Made by a program: the position numbers and the translations under genes. From NCBI RefSeq assembly GCF_000482845.1, contig NZ_AXWV01000026.1, forward strand, positions 1 to 54,043: 54,043 bases of DNA, written 5' to 3'. Source of the stretch: Anaerobiospirillum succiniciproducens DSM 6400. GTDB taxonomy: Bacteria; Pseudomonadota; Gammaproteobacteria; Enterobacterales; Succinivibrionaceae. This document shows, one piece after another, positions 1 to 9,319 of this stretch (position 1 is its first letter; the number at the start of each line of letters is the position of its first letter). Under the pieces are notes generated by a model that was given only the letters and a program-made list of their open reading frames with translations, ran no database searches and was not told where the DNA came from.

Positions 1-187
1 TCTGATCTGCTTGCTCAAGTAGTCTTGCTCTAGATTTTCTTTCTTTCTTTACCACTCCTCTGTTTTTGTCTTTCAAATATGCGCGGACAGTAGGCTGAGA
101 TATTTGTAGAGTTTCAGCAATGTCCTTCACTGAATGTCCATCTGCATGGAGCTCTCTAAGCTTTAATTGTTGCTTTTCACTAATCAT
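1..187 (-). CDS. N-terminal part of an IS transposase-type helix-turn-helix protein (runs off the left edge)
   Basis: Reading leftward from the ATG at 187 the frame stays open to the window edge (62 codons). The protein begins MISEKQQLKLRELHADGHSV and continues with a typical helix-turn-helix (DIAETLQISQPTVRAYLKD), then a basic stretch (KKERKSRAR). This arrangement is usual for the start of IS21-type IstA and similar transposases, where the HTH binds the element ends. It also resembles the HTH of the proteins at 37882 and 48986 in this window. The catalytic domain lies outside the window, so the family cannot be fixed. The gene points away from the porin at 288-1553, and the roughly 100 bp between them probably hold the element's terminal region. 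Confidence 0.6.
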   Translation of the reverse strand, partial: MISEKQQLKLRELHADGHSVKDIAETLQISQPTVRAYLKDKNRGVVKKERKSRARLLEQADQ

Positions 188-287
188 AAACTATTAATGG
201 CAAATGTAATAAGGGCCAGTAAGATATAGAAAAAAAAGCTAAAACGAAAGAAAAATTTTTAAAATGCACTTAAAATCGTGATAGTGC

Positions 288-1553
288 TCACAAAAATAGC
301 AGAAAATTCATACTGTCACTGTGCAGGAAAAAAACATTGCCCACAACAATGGTGGTTTCGCTATTGTCGGTACCAGCATCAAAGCGTGCCTCAGCCCATA
401 CGTCGAACTGTGGGGTAACCTGCCATGCTACTAACACAGGAATAACCTTAGCCTCAAACTCGCCTACGATACCGGCATCGTACTTACGTGCTAAGTAACC
501 AGTGCGGGCGCTGACGCCATTTTCAAATGTGTAAGCAGCTACAAACTCATAGCCTGACACCTCAAGCTCATCGATACCGAGGCTGCCGACTGCAGCTGCA
601 GCTCCACCAGTGCGAGTAATCTTAGCACTGGACACTACATCAAAGGTGCGCTGTTGGTACATGGCACCAAAGTAAGGGCCTACATCCATGGTGCCCCATG
701 ACAGGCCTACAGCAAACTGATCGTAGGAATCATACTGAATGGAGCTATCGGAAATAGCGGTGATGGTATTGTCGTGACGCTGAGCGAGGCCTAAGAGAGC
801 GCCAGAGTTGGAGCCGCCTAAGCCATCTAAGCTAAAGGTGTTTAAGCCTAGATCCTTGTCAGCAAACTCACCCTTCTCATAGCCAAAGCGGATATCGATT
901 GGGCCAAAGAGAACGTCAGGAGAGGTGTAGCCTGCAGCAAAAGATACGGTGTAGTTAAGATCGACAGTCTCATCAGCACTAATGGCACCATCTGGATCAG
1001 AGCCAAAGATGTAAGCGCCATCTAAGTGCTCTGCCTTCTGAGCAAAGACATAAGAGGCCAGTACGTTAAAGCCCATGCCGGCCCACTCGTACTGCACTAC
1101 ACCACGACGTCTGTCATCACCGCCAGTAAAGCCAACACCACCAAAATCCTCAAAGATATCGGTCTGTGAGATGGCGTACTTCATAGCAGGCTCAAACTTA
1201 CCAAACTTTACTAAGCCAGCATCACCAAAGTCTAAGCCAACCCATAAAGTACGAGCATTAAATGACTCGTTTTCATTGCCATCAGATACATCCCATTCAG
1301 CAGCGGCAAAACCAGCAATATCTCCAGTGATGGTAGAGCGCATGTCTAAGCCTAAACGGCCTGTAGTGATAGTAGTTGCCTTGTCATCTAAAACACCTGA
1401 TTGCTTGCCAGAGTAGAGAACAGACTGTACACGACCGTAAACATCTAAAGAGGTACCGTCTTGGTCATAGACAGCTGCAGCGTTAGCGGCGGTTAAGGAA
1501 GTGGCAGCAACAGTTAAAGAGGCTACTGCAAGAGCGATGATGGTCTTATTCAT
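288..1553 (-). CDS. Gram-negative general porin, C-terminal strand apparently lost
   Basis: Outer-membrane beta-barrel porin of 421 residues. It has a clear signal peptide (MNKTIIALAVASLTVAATSL, cleavage after ANA at about residue 25). The mature start (VYDQDGTSLDVYGRVQ) and strands such as LGLDMRSTITGDIAGFAAAEW and ARTLWVGLDFGDAGLVKFGK are typical of trimeric porins. Porins normally end in a strand with a terminal Phe, the signal read by the BAM insertase. This one reads up to ETTIVVGNV and then a non-porin tail ending MNFLLFL, after a run of seven T in the coding strand. No terminator follows; an IS transposase start lies about 100 bp further on. I infer that an IS inserted in the last strand, so folding may be impaired. 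Family call is firm, functionality doubtful. Confidence 0.85.
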   Translation of the reverse strand: MNKTIIALAVASLTVAATSLTAANAAAVYDQDGTSLDVYGRVQSVLYSGKQSGVLDDKATTITTGRLGLDMRSTITGDIAGFAAAEWDVSDGNENESFNARTLWVGLDFGDAGLVKFGKFEPAMKYAISQTDIFEDFGGVGFTGGDDRRRGVVQYEWAGMGFNVLASYVFAQKAEHLDGAYIFGSDPDGAISADETVDLNYTVSFAAGYTSPDVLFGPIDIRFGYEKGEFADKDLGLNTFSLDGLGGSNSGALLGLAQRHDNTITAISDSSIQYDSYDQFAVGLSWGTMDVGPYFGAMYQQRTFDVVSSAKITRTGGAAAAVGSLGIDELEVSGYEFVAAYTFENGVSARTGYLARKYDAGIVGEFEAKVIPVLVAWQVTPQFDVWAEARFDAGTDNSETTIVVGNVFFLHSDSMNFLLFL

Positions 1554-2392
1554 TCAAACTATCCAAGTCATTACAAATAGACAGCAAGTAGTACACATAG
1601 CTTCATGATTTCTACCCCAATATAAGTATGTTCAATTACTGATAGATGAACTCATCTTATGAGTAGAAGTAAGAGGCAATCACAAAAGCTATGCTTACTG
1701 TCTTAATCGCATATAGACTAACTGTCCTGTTAGTCATTCCTAATTGTAGTTAGCTAACGCTAACAATAATACACAAATACTGCGCATGTGGCTAAAATTT
1801 TTTGTAAATATGGCTAAATAACAATTGATTACGCCTGTTTTACGGTTAAAACAGTAGTTAGTGTATGTAACTAGGTGGTAGGTATGAGCAGAATCAGACA
1901 AGACAGATGCTAATGCAGCAAAAACGCTTTAGCTTTCAAGCTAAAGTGATTGAGGGATTTGCCATAAGTAGCCGTTATTAGAAGAGCTCATTTCATTAGA
2001 ATGCACAAGCTCTCTGCAGCGATTGGCAGTAGTACAACGCACATGCTTAGCATGTGAAGCAATATGAAATGTTACGCAATAATAGAAAGAATGGGCGATG
2101 CTTAGAGCTCAATGCGCTACATATTGGTCATATAACAGTGACAGCCTTGAGGTGGCATTAAGAGCTTGTTAAAGCTAACAATCACTCTCGAAAAGACTAA
2201 TGCACATAGCTTTAGCTTCAGAAGCTATGGATAGTGATTTGAAGCTGGTTAGAGTCCACACCTTTGGTTGCAGCCAAAGATCTTAGTCAACTGCTAGCTA
2301 CTATGAAAGGATAGCTTGGCTCTTTAGTCTTAATGCGAAGGATGAGAATGCTTCTATTGCTAGCCAACGGGAACTGCTTTATTGTCCTGTTG
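1554..2392. other. Long spacer upstream of the porin, no gene seen
   Basis: About 840 bp without a convincing ORF or RNA gene. The porin promoter and leader should lie in the first 200 bp (the minus strand reads GGATAGTTTGA before the ATG at 1553). The rest is unstructured to the eye and merges into the tandem repeat at 2393. Confidence 0.5.
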
Positions 2393-2525
2393 GCTAGCTT
2401 AGCGAGGTCAGAACTAAGCTGCTTTGGTTAGCTTAGTGAGGTTAGAACCAAGCCGCTTTGGTTAGCTTAGCGGGGTAAGAATCAAGTAGCTTTGGCTAGC
2501 TTGAGTGAGCTTAGAATTTAGCTAA
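2393..2525. repeat. 34-bp tandem repeat, nearly four copies
   Basis: Units start at 2393, 2427, 2461 and 2495. Each begins G(C/T)TAGCTT and ends about CTTTG; the fourth is partial and runs into the end of the next gene. Copies differ at a few positions. The array lies directly downstream of the minus-strand gene at 2532-3089. Confidence 0.8.
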
Positions 2526-2531
2526 TCTTGA

Positions 2532-3089
2532 TTAGACAATGCCAAGATCGTGTTTTAAGTCTTTGATCGCGGCTTGCAAGGTAATGGATAATGCCTTGAG
2601 GTATTCAATACGCTCGGCATCTGCCTCTTTTGCTTCCATCTGAATGGCGTTCTTAATGGACGCTAAGTGAGCTAAGCAGCGCTTGTAGCAAATAATCTTT
2701 GCGTACATTAGGCGCTCTGCACGCTTACGTGCGGCAGCTCGAATGCCTAAGAAGCCTAAGATAGCAATTGGGGCAGCAAGCACTAAGAAACCAGTTGCAG
2801 CACCACCACCAACTACTGCACCAGCTGCAGAAAGACCTGATGCAATACCAGCGGCTGATACGCCAATCACGCTACCACTAAGATATAAAGCAGCAAAGCT
2901 AATGGCAGAGCCTGAGCCGATACCCACAGCAGTGGCTAATACCTCTGGCATTGAGGAGTTGTCGATATTACGGGACTTATTGCCAAGGCCGGTATCCACT
3001 TCGGCGATTACGTGCTCAACAGTTTTAAGCGCATTAAAGTTCTGGAATAGCATATCATTCTTACGAGTGATGTAGGTTTTTCTCAACAT
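2532..3089 (-). CDS. Small hydrophobic, glycine-rich protein of unknown function
   Basis: Unrecognised 185-residue protein. I start it at the ATG at 3089 (MLRKTYITRKND), because GGGAGGG lies five bases upstream on the coding strand; the longer frame would need a TTG inside that ribosome-binding site. Residues about 45-115 are strongly hydrophobic and rich in Gly, Ala and Ser (GIGSGSAISFAALYLSG, then ASGLSAAGAVVGGGAATG, then FLVLAAPIAILGFLGI). This suggests two to three membrane helices with glycine-zipper character. The C-terminal 70 residues are charged and helical (AARKRAERLMYAKII, IQMEAKEADAERIEYLKAL). Such a layout fits a small membrane protein with a cytoplasmic helical tail. It has no obvious operon partner. 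Confidence 0.6.
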   Translation of the reverse strand: MLRKTYITRKNDMLFQNFNALKTVEHVIAEVDTGLGNKSRNIDNSSMPEVLATAVGIGSGSAISFAALYLSGSVIGVSAAGIASGLSAAGAVVGGGAATGFLVLAAPIAILGFLGIRAAARKRAERLMYAKIICYKRCLAHLASIKNAIQMEAKEADAERIEYLKALSITLQAAIKDLKHDLGIV

Positions 3090-3633
3090 AGGCCCTCCCA
3101 AAACTTCTAATATGTATTTGATTATTAAAAAGATGCTCAGAGCAAAAGAATCTATGGCCTAAAAGCTTTACTTAAGCACCACTACACACTTAACTCTTTA
3201 TGCTCTTTGAACAAAGAATAACATCACAAAACTTAGGTAACAAGCAGCGATTTGACTTTTGCGAAAAAAGTTTTACTTAATGTAAATTATTCTGTGTATC
3301 GATAACGATAACTGTAGCTGTAAATGGCGTAAATATGCCGTTTTATAGCGTAGTTTTAGCTTAAAAACTCTAAGGGCTTAATGATAGTTTTCGATGGGCA
3401 AAAATTTGTGGGAGTGAGTTAACGACAGCTTGGCTGCACACGCGATTAAACGGTTGTGATAGGGGCTGGTTTGTGGTCTTTTGCACTCATCCAATGGTCA
3501 GCGAGTGAAGGTAGGATGGCGCTTTGATTATTGGACTTTGGAGAAGCCGATTTTATTGCGGTGTTTTGATGACGTTGCTTTTATGATGGCGCTTGATGAT
3601 GTTGCTTTGATGGCAGTGCATTGCCTCATTGAA
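3090..3633. other. Spacer between convergently positioned ends, no gene seen
   Basis: Holds the presumed promoter of the small hydrophobic protein near 3089. A 75-codon plus-strand frame at 3481-3708 has no ribosome-binding site and contains a terminator hairpin, so I do not call it a gene. Confidence 0.5.
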
Positions 3634-3678
3634 AAAGCAAAGAGCCATGCACTTAAGGATTTGAGTACATGGCTCTTG
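3634..3678 (-). terminator. Rho-independent terminator of the SulP gene
   Basis: On the minus strand AGAGCCATG pairs with CATGGCTCT across an 18-base loop and is followed by TTTGCTTTTTC. A second hairpin (CGTAGGCC/GGCCTACG, 3682-3704) lies between it and the SulP stop. Confidence 0.65.
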
Positions 3679-3720
3679 TGGCGTAGGCCATTGATGGGCC
3701 TACGATGAGATTTGTGGTGC

Positions 3721-5442
3721 TTAGATGTCCTGATGCTTGGATACGAAGTCAGGATCTTGCATCAGCTTGGTAGCCATCTTTAAGGCCTCATCAAAGTTGG
3801 TTACGAAAGCAACTTCAGAGTCTTTTGACAGACCTGCCTTAAAGAGCATATCCATAGGCTGCTTTCTCATACCTGCAAAGATGATGAAGCTGTGGTGCTC
3901 ATGACAAATCTTAACGATTTCTTCAATAGAGGACTCACCGGAGGCATCTAAGTAAGGCATGAAACGCATACGTAAAATTAAAATGCGTGGGATGGTGACT
4001 AAGCCCTTCATGCGATCGCATAGCTCATTGGCTACACCGAAGAAAAGTGGGCCATTGATCTGGAATGCAGCTACGCCATCAGGAACAACGATTTCCTTGG
4101 AGCTTGCACGAGCTGAATCAACAGGAGTGTCGTTCTCACCATCATCATTGTCAAACTGAGTAAGACGCATCTGAGGATGAATCTCGATGGACTTTGACAT
4201 GTGACGCATGAACAGCAAGGATGCGAAAGTAACACCAACACCAATAGCAACAGTCAGGTCAACTAAGACGGTAAGTGCAAAGGTCATGTACAAAATGGTA
4301 CGGTCTGATGGAGAGATGCGTGAAATCTGCATAAAGTGCTTGATATCAGACATACCCCAAGAAACCATAAACAGTACTGCAGCTAAAGCAGCCATTGGGA
4401 TATAGGCAAGAATATCCATAATGGTGTATAAGAACACCAGTAAGAACAGGGAGTGGAAAATACCTGCCATTGGAGTCTTACCACCAGATTTTACGTTGGT
4501 TGCAGTACGTGCAATTGCACCAGTTGCAGGAAGACCACCAAAGAAACCTGAGGCAATATTAGCTACGCCTTGGCCTACTAACTCTTGGTTTAAGGAGTGC
4601 TTTTGGCCAATCATGGCATCAGCAACTACAGCAGAGAGCAGTGCTTCAATACCAGCTAAGAAAGCAATGGTAAAGGCAGATGGGATTAAGTCTCTAACCT
4701 CTTCTAAAGTTAAGTATGGCAAAGTAGGAGTTGGAAGACCCTCTGGCATGTTAGGGAAGCGTGAGCCAATGGTGTCAACTGGTAAAGAGAAGACAAATGA
4801 GGCTAAAGATACAACGACGATAGCTACTAAGTAAGCAGGAATCTTATCGGAGATCTTCTTACAAACTAAAATCACTGCCAGAGCAAATACGCCTAAGCCT
4901 ACAGCGTAGATGCTAGTCTCATTGATGTGGGCAAAATAAGCCATCCACTTTTCAAGGAACTCAGCAGGTACGTCAGTAAAGGTAAGGCCTAAGAAATCTT
5001 TAACCTGTGAAGAGGCAATAATCACCGCAATACCAGTAGTAAAACCAGTAATAACAGGGTAAGGAATGTACTTAATGAGCTTACCAAGTCGTGCATAACC
5101 GGCAATGATCAAGATGATACCGGCCATGACAGATGCGACGATAAGGCCATCTAAACCATAGCGAGCGATAACATCGAAGATAACGACTACGAATGCACCA
5201 GTAGGGCCGCCAATCTGAACGCGAGAGCCGCCTAAAAAGGAAATGAAGAAACCGGCTACTACAGCGGTTACTAAGCCCTTATCAGGAGAAGCACCAGATG
5301 CAACAGCCATAGCCATAGCCAGAGGCAAAGCCACAATAGCTACGGTGAGGCCAGCGATAACATCTGAACGCAGTGTTTTAAATGAGTAGCCCTCTTTAAA
5401 GCAGGTAAAGAGTGCTGGAACCAAGCGATCTGAGTTCTGCAT
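3721..5442 (-). CDS. SulP-family anion transporter with C-terminal STAS domain
   Basis: Inner-membrane anion transporter of the SLC26/SulP family, 573 residues, normal for the family. The N-terminal transport domain shows the expected start (SFKTLRSDVIAGLTVAIVALPLAMAMAVASG), the sulfate-transporter region (GLVTAVVAGFFISFLGGSRVQIGGPTGAFVV) and about a dozen hydrophobic helices to residue 420. A STAS domain follows (about 445-565, VPDGVAAFQINGPLFFGVA to the end), which regulates transport from the cytoplasm. Bacterial relatives carry sulfate, bicarbonate or dicarboxylates (DauA/YchM); the sequence alone does not decide the substrate. It stands alone, with its own terminator and a long upstream spacer. 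In a succinate-forming anaerobe, dicarboxylate or bicarbonate would make sense, but that is speculation. Confidence 0.9.
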   Translation of the reverse strand: MQNSDRLVPALFTCFKEGYSFKTLRSDVIAGLTVAIVALPLAMAMAVASGASPDKGLVTAVVAGFFISFLGGSRVQIGGPTGAFVVVIFDVIARYGLDGLIVASVMAGIILIIAGYARLGKLIKYIPYPVITGFTTGIAVIIASSQVKDFLGLTFTDVPAEFLEKWMAYFAHINETSIYAVGLGVFALAVILVCKKISDKIPAYLVAIVVVSLASFVFSLPVDTIGSRFPNMPEGLPTPTLPYLTLEEVRDLIPSAFTIAFLAGIEALLSAVVADAMIGQKHSLNQELVGQGVANIASGFFGGLPATGAIARTATNVKSGGKTPMAGIFHSLFLLVFLYTIMDILAYIPMAALAAVLFMVSWGMSDIKHFMQISRISPSDRTILYMTFALTVLVDLTVAIGVGVTFASLLFMRHMSKSIEIHPQMRLTQFDNDDGENDTPVDSARASSKEIVVPDGVAAFQINGPLFFGVANELCDRMKGLVTIPRILILRMRFMPYLDASGESSIEEIVKICHEHHSFIIFAGMRKQPMDMLFKAGLSKDSEVAFVTNFDEALKMATKLMQDPDFVSKHQDI

Positions 5443-6747
5443 TTTTCAACCAGAGATATGTATTTGCACGACAGTAGCCTAAATACAGTCAGTCTTACTT
5501 TGCTTATTCAATACCACGCATATGTAATTAGACAAGAATTGGTTTGGGCAAATCTTGCAATTCTCTAATAAAAAAGTTACTTAGCTCGTATTCACTCATG
5601 GACTATGCAAAAAAGTCGCTATTTGCCATGGGATCCTTATGCTGTGCACTCCACGTTTGTAAATATAGGCCTCTAAAAGATCAAAACTAACAGCATAAGA
5701 CTTATCAAAGATGTGTATGCTGTATCGCCACTTTGTTTTGCAATGGGATAGCTGTATCGCTACCTTGCTTGTTGCAATGGCATATAGGCTCAAGTCAGTC
5801 TCTGTGACTTAAGCTAATGTTTTATTTTTAGCAGGTGATAGTGTGGATAGCCGTATGCTATAAGGCTATGGGCTAGTAAAGCTTAGCTATGAGCTAAAAC
5901 TTTTAGTAGAGTCTCGTCAGCTGTGGAGTGTTTAGTGATGGGCTATGCCACTCATGCATATAAGCTTGCGTATACAAGCTTAGTTGCGTTTACAAAGAAA
6001 GGGCAAAAGAAAAAATCACTAGCGGCTTGGGAGCTGAGCGTGGTTGAGAACAAGAAAAAGAACAGCTAATAAGCACTGATCTAATCGAGGCTCACCTCAA
6101 TGGCTATGAAATAAGAGCAAAACAAGTTCTAATTAAGCACGCGGACAACATTAGTGATGCCATTCTTGCTAAGCAAAAAGTTGCTTAAAAGATCGTTACT
6201 TAAATGTCCTTGCTGCTAATATTTATCAGCACCAATGAGAGCGTAAATTATAGGCTGAATGCCTGTGCCTTTCAAGAAAAACCGGCCTTGTCTGAGCCTA
6301 GTTACGAGCGTCTAACTTAGCTCATCTTGCTAAAACCTTGTTACAAATGTAAGTGCTGATACTAGATACAGGACTAGGGCAATGAAGTCATCGTACAAGT
6401 ACTAAGCAAAAGACATCATAAAAGCTGCAAAATTTGCATTAAAGCTAAATAGTTTGGAGAAACTCAAGCAATGATGCTATTCAAATTTTGCAAAACTTGC
6501 ATAACCACATGCCAAACAAGCAACCATTAACACAATAAATAAACACGCAGACAATAGCCACTACCAATAACCGACAATGCATCCTGTTTGCGTAAAGAAG
6601 CAAGCGATGCAGGATCAATTAACAGTTAGCCTTAGATGAGTGGGAGTTGGGCAATATGGTCGCTTTAAGCGATCGCAAGTGCAATAGGAGATAGGATTTT
6701 CAAGGCAGGAGCTACAGATCATGTCATAGTGGGTCTTTAAACGACAA
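5443..6747. other. 1.3-kb spacer upstream of the SulP gene
   Basis: No convincing gene on either strand. It holds the SulP promoter region near 5443 and a short imperfect repeat at 5719-5784. The 65-codon minus frame at 5596-5793 mainly reads through that repeat and has no support. Confidence 0.5.
5719..5784. repeat. Imperfect tandem pair of about 33 bp
   Basis: Two adjacent copies start with GCTGTATCGC at 5719 and 5751, and both end in TTGCAATGG followed shortly by ATA. The middle parts differ by a few bases and an indel. Confidence 0.6.
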
Positions 6748-6775
6748 CGCCCATGTCAAAGACATGGGCGCTGAT
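6740..6775 (-). terminator. Hairpin downstream of nagA, probable terminator
   Basis: A perfect ten-base inverted repeat, CGCCCATGTC/GACATGGGCG, with a three-base loop at 6748-6770. It is followed on the minus strand by a poor T tract (TTGTCGTTTAAA). It lies about 50 bp after the nagA stop. Confidence 0.6.
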
Positions 6776-6823
6776 ATCGCAAGCATTACATGCTTGTGAA
6801 GCTATTAAATAAACTTCGTAAGA

Positions 6824-7996
6824 TTAGAAGTTCTTAAAGAGCCACTTACCGCGTAAGAGAACACCCTTTAAGTTTAACTCACGGTCGATTACGAGTAAGG
6901 ATGCAACCTTGCCCTCTTCGATGGTGCCGTAGTCGTCTAATACCTTGATAGAACGAGCTGGGTTGTATGAAGCGCAGCGTACTACAGTCTCAAGCGGCAG
7001 ACCCATCTTCAGGTGTGCGGTCTTCATGCAGTCATAGAGGTTAGTAGCTGAACCAGCAATGGTACCTGATGCTAAGGTAGCAACACGGTTCTTAACGAAT
7101 ACCTTCTGGCCACCAAGCTCATACTCGCCGTCCTCAAGACCAACAGCCATCATGGAGTCGGAGATAAGGAGCATCTTATCTTCACCAAACATTCTGAAAG
7201 CAGCACGTACTGCAGATGGGTGAATATGGATACCGTCACAGATGATTTCAGCCTCACACCACTGAGCGTCAGCTGCAGCAGCGATAGGACCTGGATCGCG
7301 GTGAGCTAAGCCAGGCATAGCATTGTATAAGTGAGTTAAATGCTTAGCACCGTTAGCGATAGCCTTCTTAGCAACATCGTAAGCGGTTACAGTGTGAGCA
7401 ATAGAAGGTAAAACTTCACCAGAGAGCTCCTTAATAGCTGCAAGTGCGCCCTCCTCCTCTGGTGCAATAGCCATGATCTTGATCTTGTTGCCTGAGGCTT
7501 TGTTGCAGCGACGGAAGAAGTCTACATCTGGCTTATGAACGTATTCTGGGTTCTGAGCACCAACCTTCTTAGGGCTGATGAATGGGCCTTCCATGTAGAT
7601 ACCAACAACGTCAGCGCCGTCTTCCTTGACCTTGTAATCACGTACGTTCTCACAAGCCTTAACGATGTCCTTTTCAGGCATGGTCATGGTGGCAGGGCAG
7701 ATAGCAGTAATACCTGACTTAGCTTGGTACTTAGCGATAGCGTCTAAGGACTCTTCGGTACCATCCATCATGTCGTAGCCAACAGAGCCGTGGAAGTGCA
7801 CGTCAATGAGGCCTGGGATGACTAATAAGCCCTTTAAGTCAACAACTTCGCCGCTAGTGGCGCAGCCACAGCCCTTGTTGCAGCAACTTGTAAAGTTCTC
7901 TTTTACCTTAGTAATGCGCTCGCCATTAACCAAAATGCGGCTGTTTGGAGCGAAACGGAAATCCTTGGTATAAACGTAACCATTTGAAAGAATCAT
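6824..7996 (-). CDS. nagA: N-acetylglucosamine-6-phosphate deacetylase
   Basis: Cytoplasmic metal-dependent amidohydrolase that removes acetate from GlcNAc-6-P to give glucosamine-6-P. I start it at the ATG at 7996 (MILSNGYVYT), preceded by GGAG at good spacing; this gives 390 residues, normal for NagA. Visible motifs: HxH in PGLIDVHFHG (H67, H69), metal ligand E136 in YMEGPF, H201 in SIAHT, H222 in HLYNAM and catalytic D280 in LISDSMM. It lies 114 bp after the CBM9-like gene on the same strand, probably co-transcribed, and downstream of nagE. Odd: a cysteine-rich insertion near the N-terminus (SCCNKGCGCATS, C38, C39, C43, C45) in the small beta-sandwich domain, not expected in NagA. Identity is firm. 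Confidence 0.95.
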   Translation of the reverse strand: MILSNGYVYTKDFRFAPNSRILVNGERITKVKENFTSCCNKGCGCATSGEVVDLKGLLVIPGLIDVHFHGSVGYDMMDGTEESLDAIAKYQAKSGITAICPATMTMPEKDIVKACENVRDYKVKEDGADVVGIYMEGPFISPKKVGAQNPEYVHKPDVDFFRRCNKASGNKIKIMAIAPEEEGALAAIKELSGEVLPSIAHTVTAYDVAKKAIANGAKHLTHLYNAMPGLAHRDPGPIAAAADAQWCEAEIICDGIHIHPSAVRAAFRMFGEDKMLLISDSMMAVGLEDGEYELGGQKVFVKNRVATLASGTIAGSATNLYDCMKTAHLKMGLPLETVVRCASYNPARSIKVLDDYGTIEEGKVASLLVIDRELNLKGVLLRGKWLFKNF

Positions 7997-8110
7997 GTGA
8001 ACTCCGCGAAATTGTTGTAGCTTGACTCTACGAAAAACAATCCAGTATGAAAGAGGCCTTAAAGAAAGTCTTAAACGCAAAAAGAGAATTAAGCGTCAAT
8101 AAAGTAAGAC

Positions 8111-8731
8111 TTATGCCTCAACCTTGCACAGAGCAAAGTACTCTGGCAGATGGAAATTAGGAGCAGGAACATCCACCTTGTTATATGCGATGTAGTGCTC
8201 GATTTCCTTGGTTTCAGAAATCTTGTACAGGTTTAGAGCAAACACGTGATTAGGACTAAAAGCGTCGTAATGAGCAAGTCCCTTGATAAAGTCGCGTGGG
8301 ACGGTTAAGTCAATCGTCCACTCATTGTCACTGATGCTTGATTGAATGTTGAGCGCACGAATCTCATCTAAGGTGAAGGCTGTACGTCCTTTACGAGAAT
8401 GACCGTGCTTTGCGTAACAAATACCAGCAGCATTAATCTCAATATTTAAATACAGACAGTGCTCAAGCTGTGGCTTAAAGTTCTCATCGAACTCTTCGTC
8501 AGGGAAAGCTAAGAATAACTCGACAGCACTATCTTGGCAGACCATGAGCATTGGCTCTTGCTGCTCTTTGGCAGTGATTTGAGGATTTGATTCGCTAACA
8601 ACAAAGTGAACGTGCAGTCCTTTATCATCCATGCTCAGTGTTGCCTTAGTCTCAGGCTTTACAACACAGTTCCACAGGTGATGGTTTAAAGCAAGTTCGA
8701 CCTTATCAGTGTTAAAAGGGATCTTAATCAT
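8111..8731 (-). CDS. Carbohydrate-binding family 9 (CBM9)-like protein
   Basis: Protein of 206 residues starting at the ATG at 8731 (MIKIPFNTDKVELALNHHLW), with GGAG upstream. It resembles the stand-alone CBM9/DOMON-like beta-sandwich proteins that bind sugars. Typical pieces are the central DSAVELFLAFPDE, the pair CLYLNIEINAAGICYAKHG, and the late NEWTIDLTVPRDF and FALNLYKI segments. There is no signal peptide, so it should act in the cytoplasm, unlike secreted CBM9 modules of xylanases. It is transcribed just ahead of nagA and downstream of nagE, so a role in handling an amino-sugar ligand is reasonable, but this is context only. No catalytic residues are recognisable. Confidence 0.65.
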   Translation of the reverse strand: MIKIPFNTDKVELALNHHLWNCVVKPETKATLSMDDKGLHVHFVVSESNPQITAKEQQEPMLMVCQDSAVELFLAFPDEEFDENFKPQLEHCLYLNIEINAAGICYAKHGHSRKGRTAFTLDEIRALNIQSSISDNEWTIDLTVPRDFIKGLAHYDAFSPNHVFALNLYKISETKEIEHYIAYNKVDVPAPNFHLPEYFALCKVEA

Positions 8732-9218
8732 GTTAGCTCCATATGCTACAAGGAATACACAACGACAAGTAAACCTCATAGGACATTATGTAAACAACAG
8801 TATATACCCTTAGTGTTAGGTATGGATAAAAACTCCAAAATATTTTCAAGATCTAGAAAAATGTGGAGTATTTTTTCATTAAAGCTCTAGAGAATACAGC
8901 TATAAGCCTGTTGCAGTGCAGCATAGAAAAGCCATTTTAATTAAGTAAACAGCTAATCTAGCTACCAAGACTAGTTTACAGCAAACCATGGCATTAATGC
9001 CATGCAAAAACAAAGCTTTAACGAAAAGACACTAGTAAAACAACTGAGCTAAAAGCACCTAACAATCAATACAAATACACTTACTACCAATTAGCTTTTA
9101 TGGCTACGCAAGAGCAAAGGGGTACTTAAAAGTCAATGACTTAGTAATAGGTAATGGCATCATCGCAGTAGCATCAAATTGCCCATTGCTGCTGTTTGGC
9201 ATGCATTAAAGAAGGTAC
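8732..9218. other. Spacer upstream of the CBM9-nagA pair
   Basis: AT-rich, with no ORF of note. It should hold the promoter for the CBM9-like gene and nagA, since the nagE terminator at 9219-9248 separates them from nagE. No operator stood out. Confidence 0.45.
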
Positions 9219-9248
9219 ATAACAAAACGGCACCCGAAGGTGCCGTTT
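9219..9248 (-). terminator. Rho-independent terminator of nagE
   Basis: On the minus strand ACGGCACC, a TTCG loop and GGTGCCGT are followed by TTTGTT. This is a textbook intrinsic terminator about 70 bp after the nagE stop. Confidence 0.9.
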
Positions 9249-9319
9249 GTAAAACTATCTTTAGGTACTGTCAAAAGATGATATCTAAAGACAGATTAAG
9301 GCAGGTATTTAAGACACTC

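Noticed and set aside
2393..2525. CRISPR array
   Set aside because: Units of 34 bp abut directly with no unique spacers; the same holds for the repeats at 25421, 27598, 39733 and 44398.
3481..3708. 75-codon plus-strand frame
   Set aside because: No ribosome-binding site, TTG start, and it contains the terminator hairpin of the SulP gene.
5596..5793. 65-codon minus-strand frame upstream of the SulP gene
   Set aside because: It reads across an imperfect tandem repeat and lacks a start signal.
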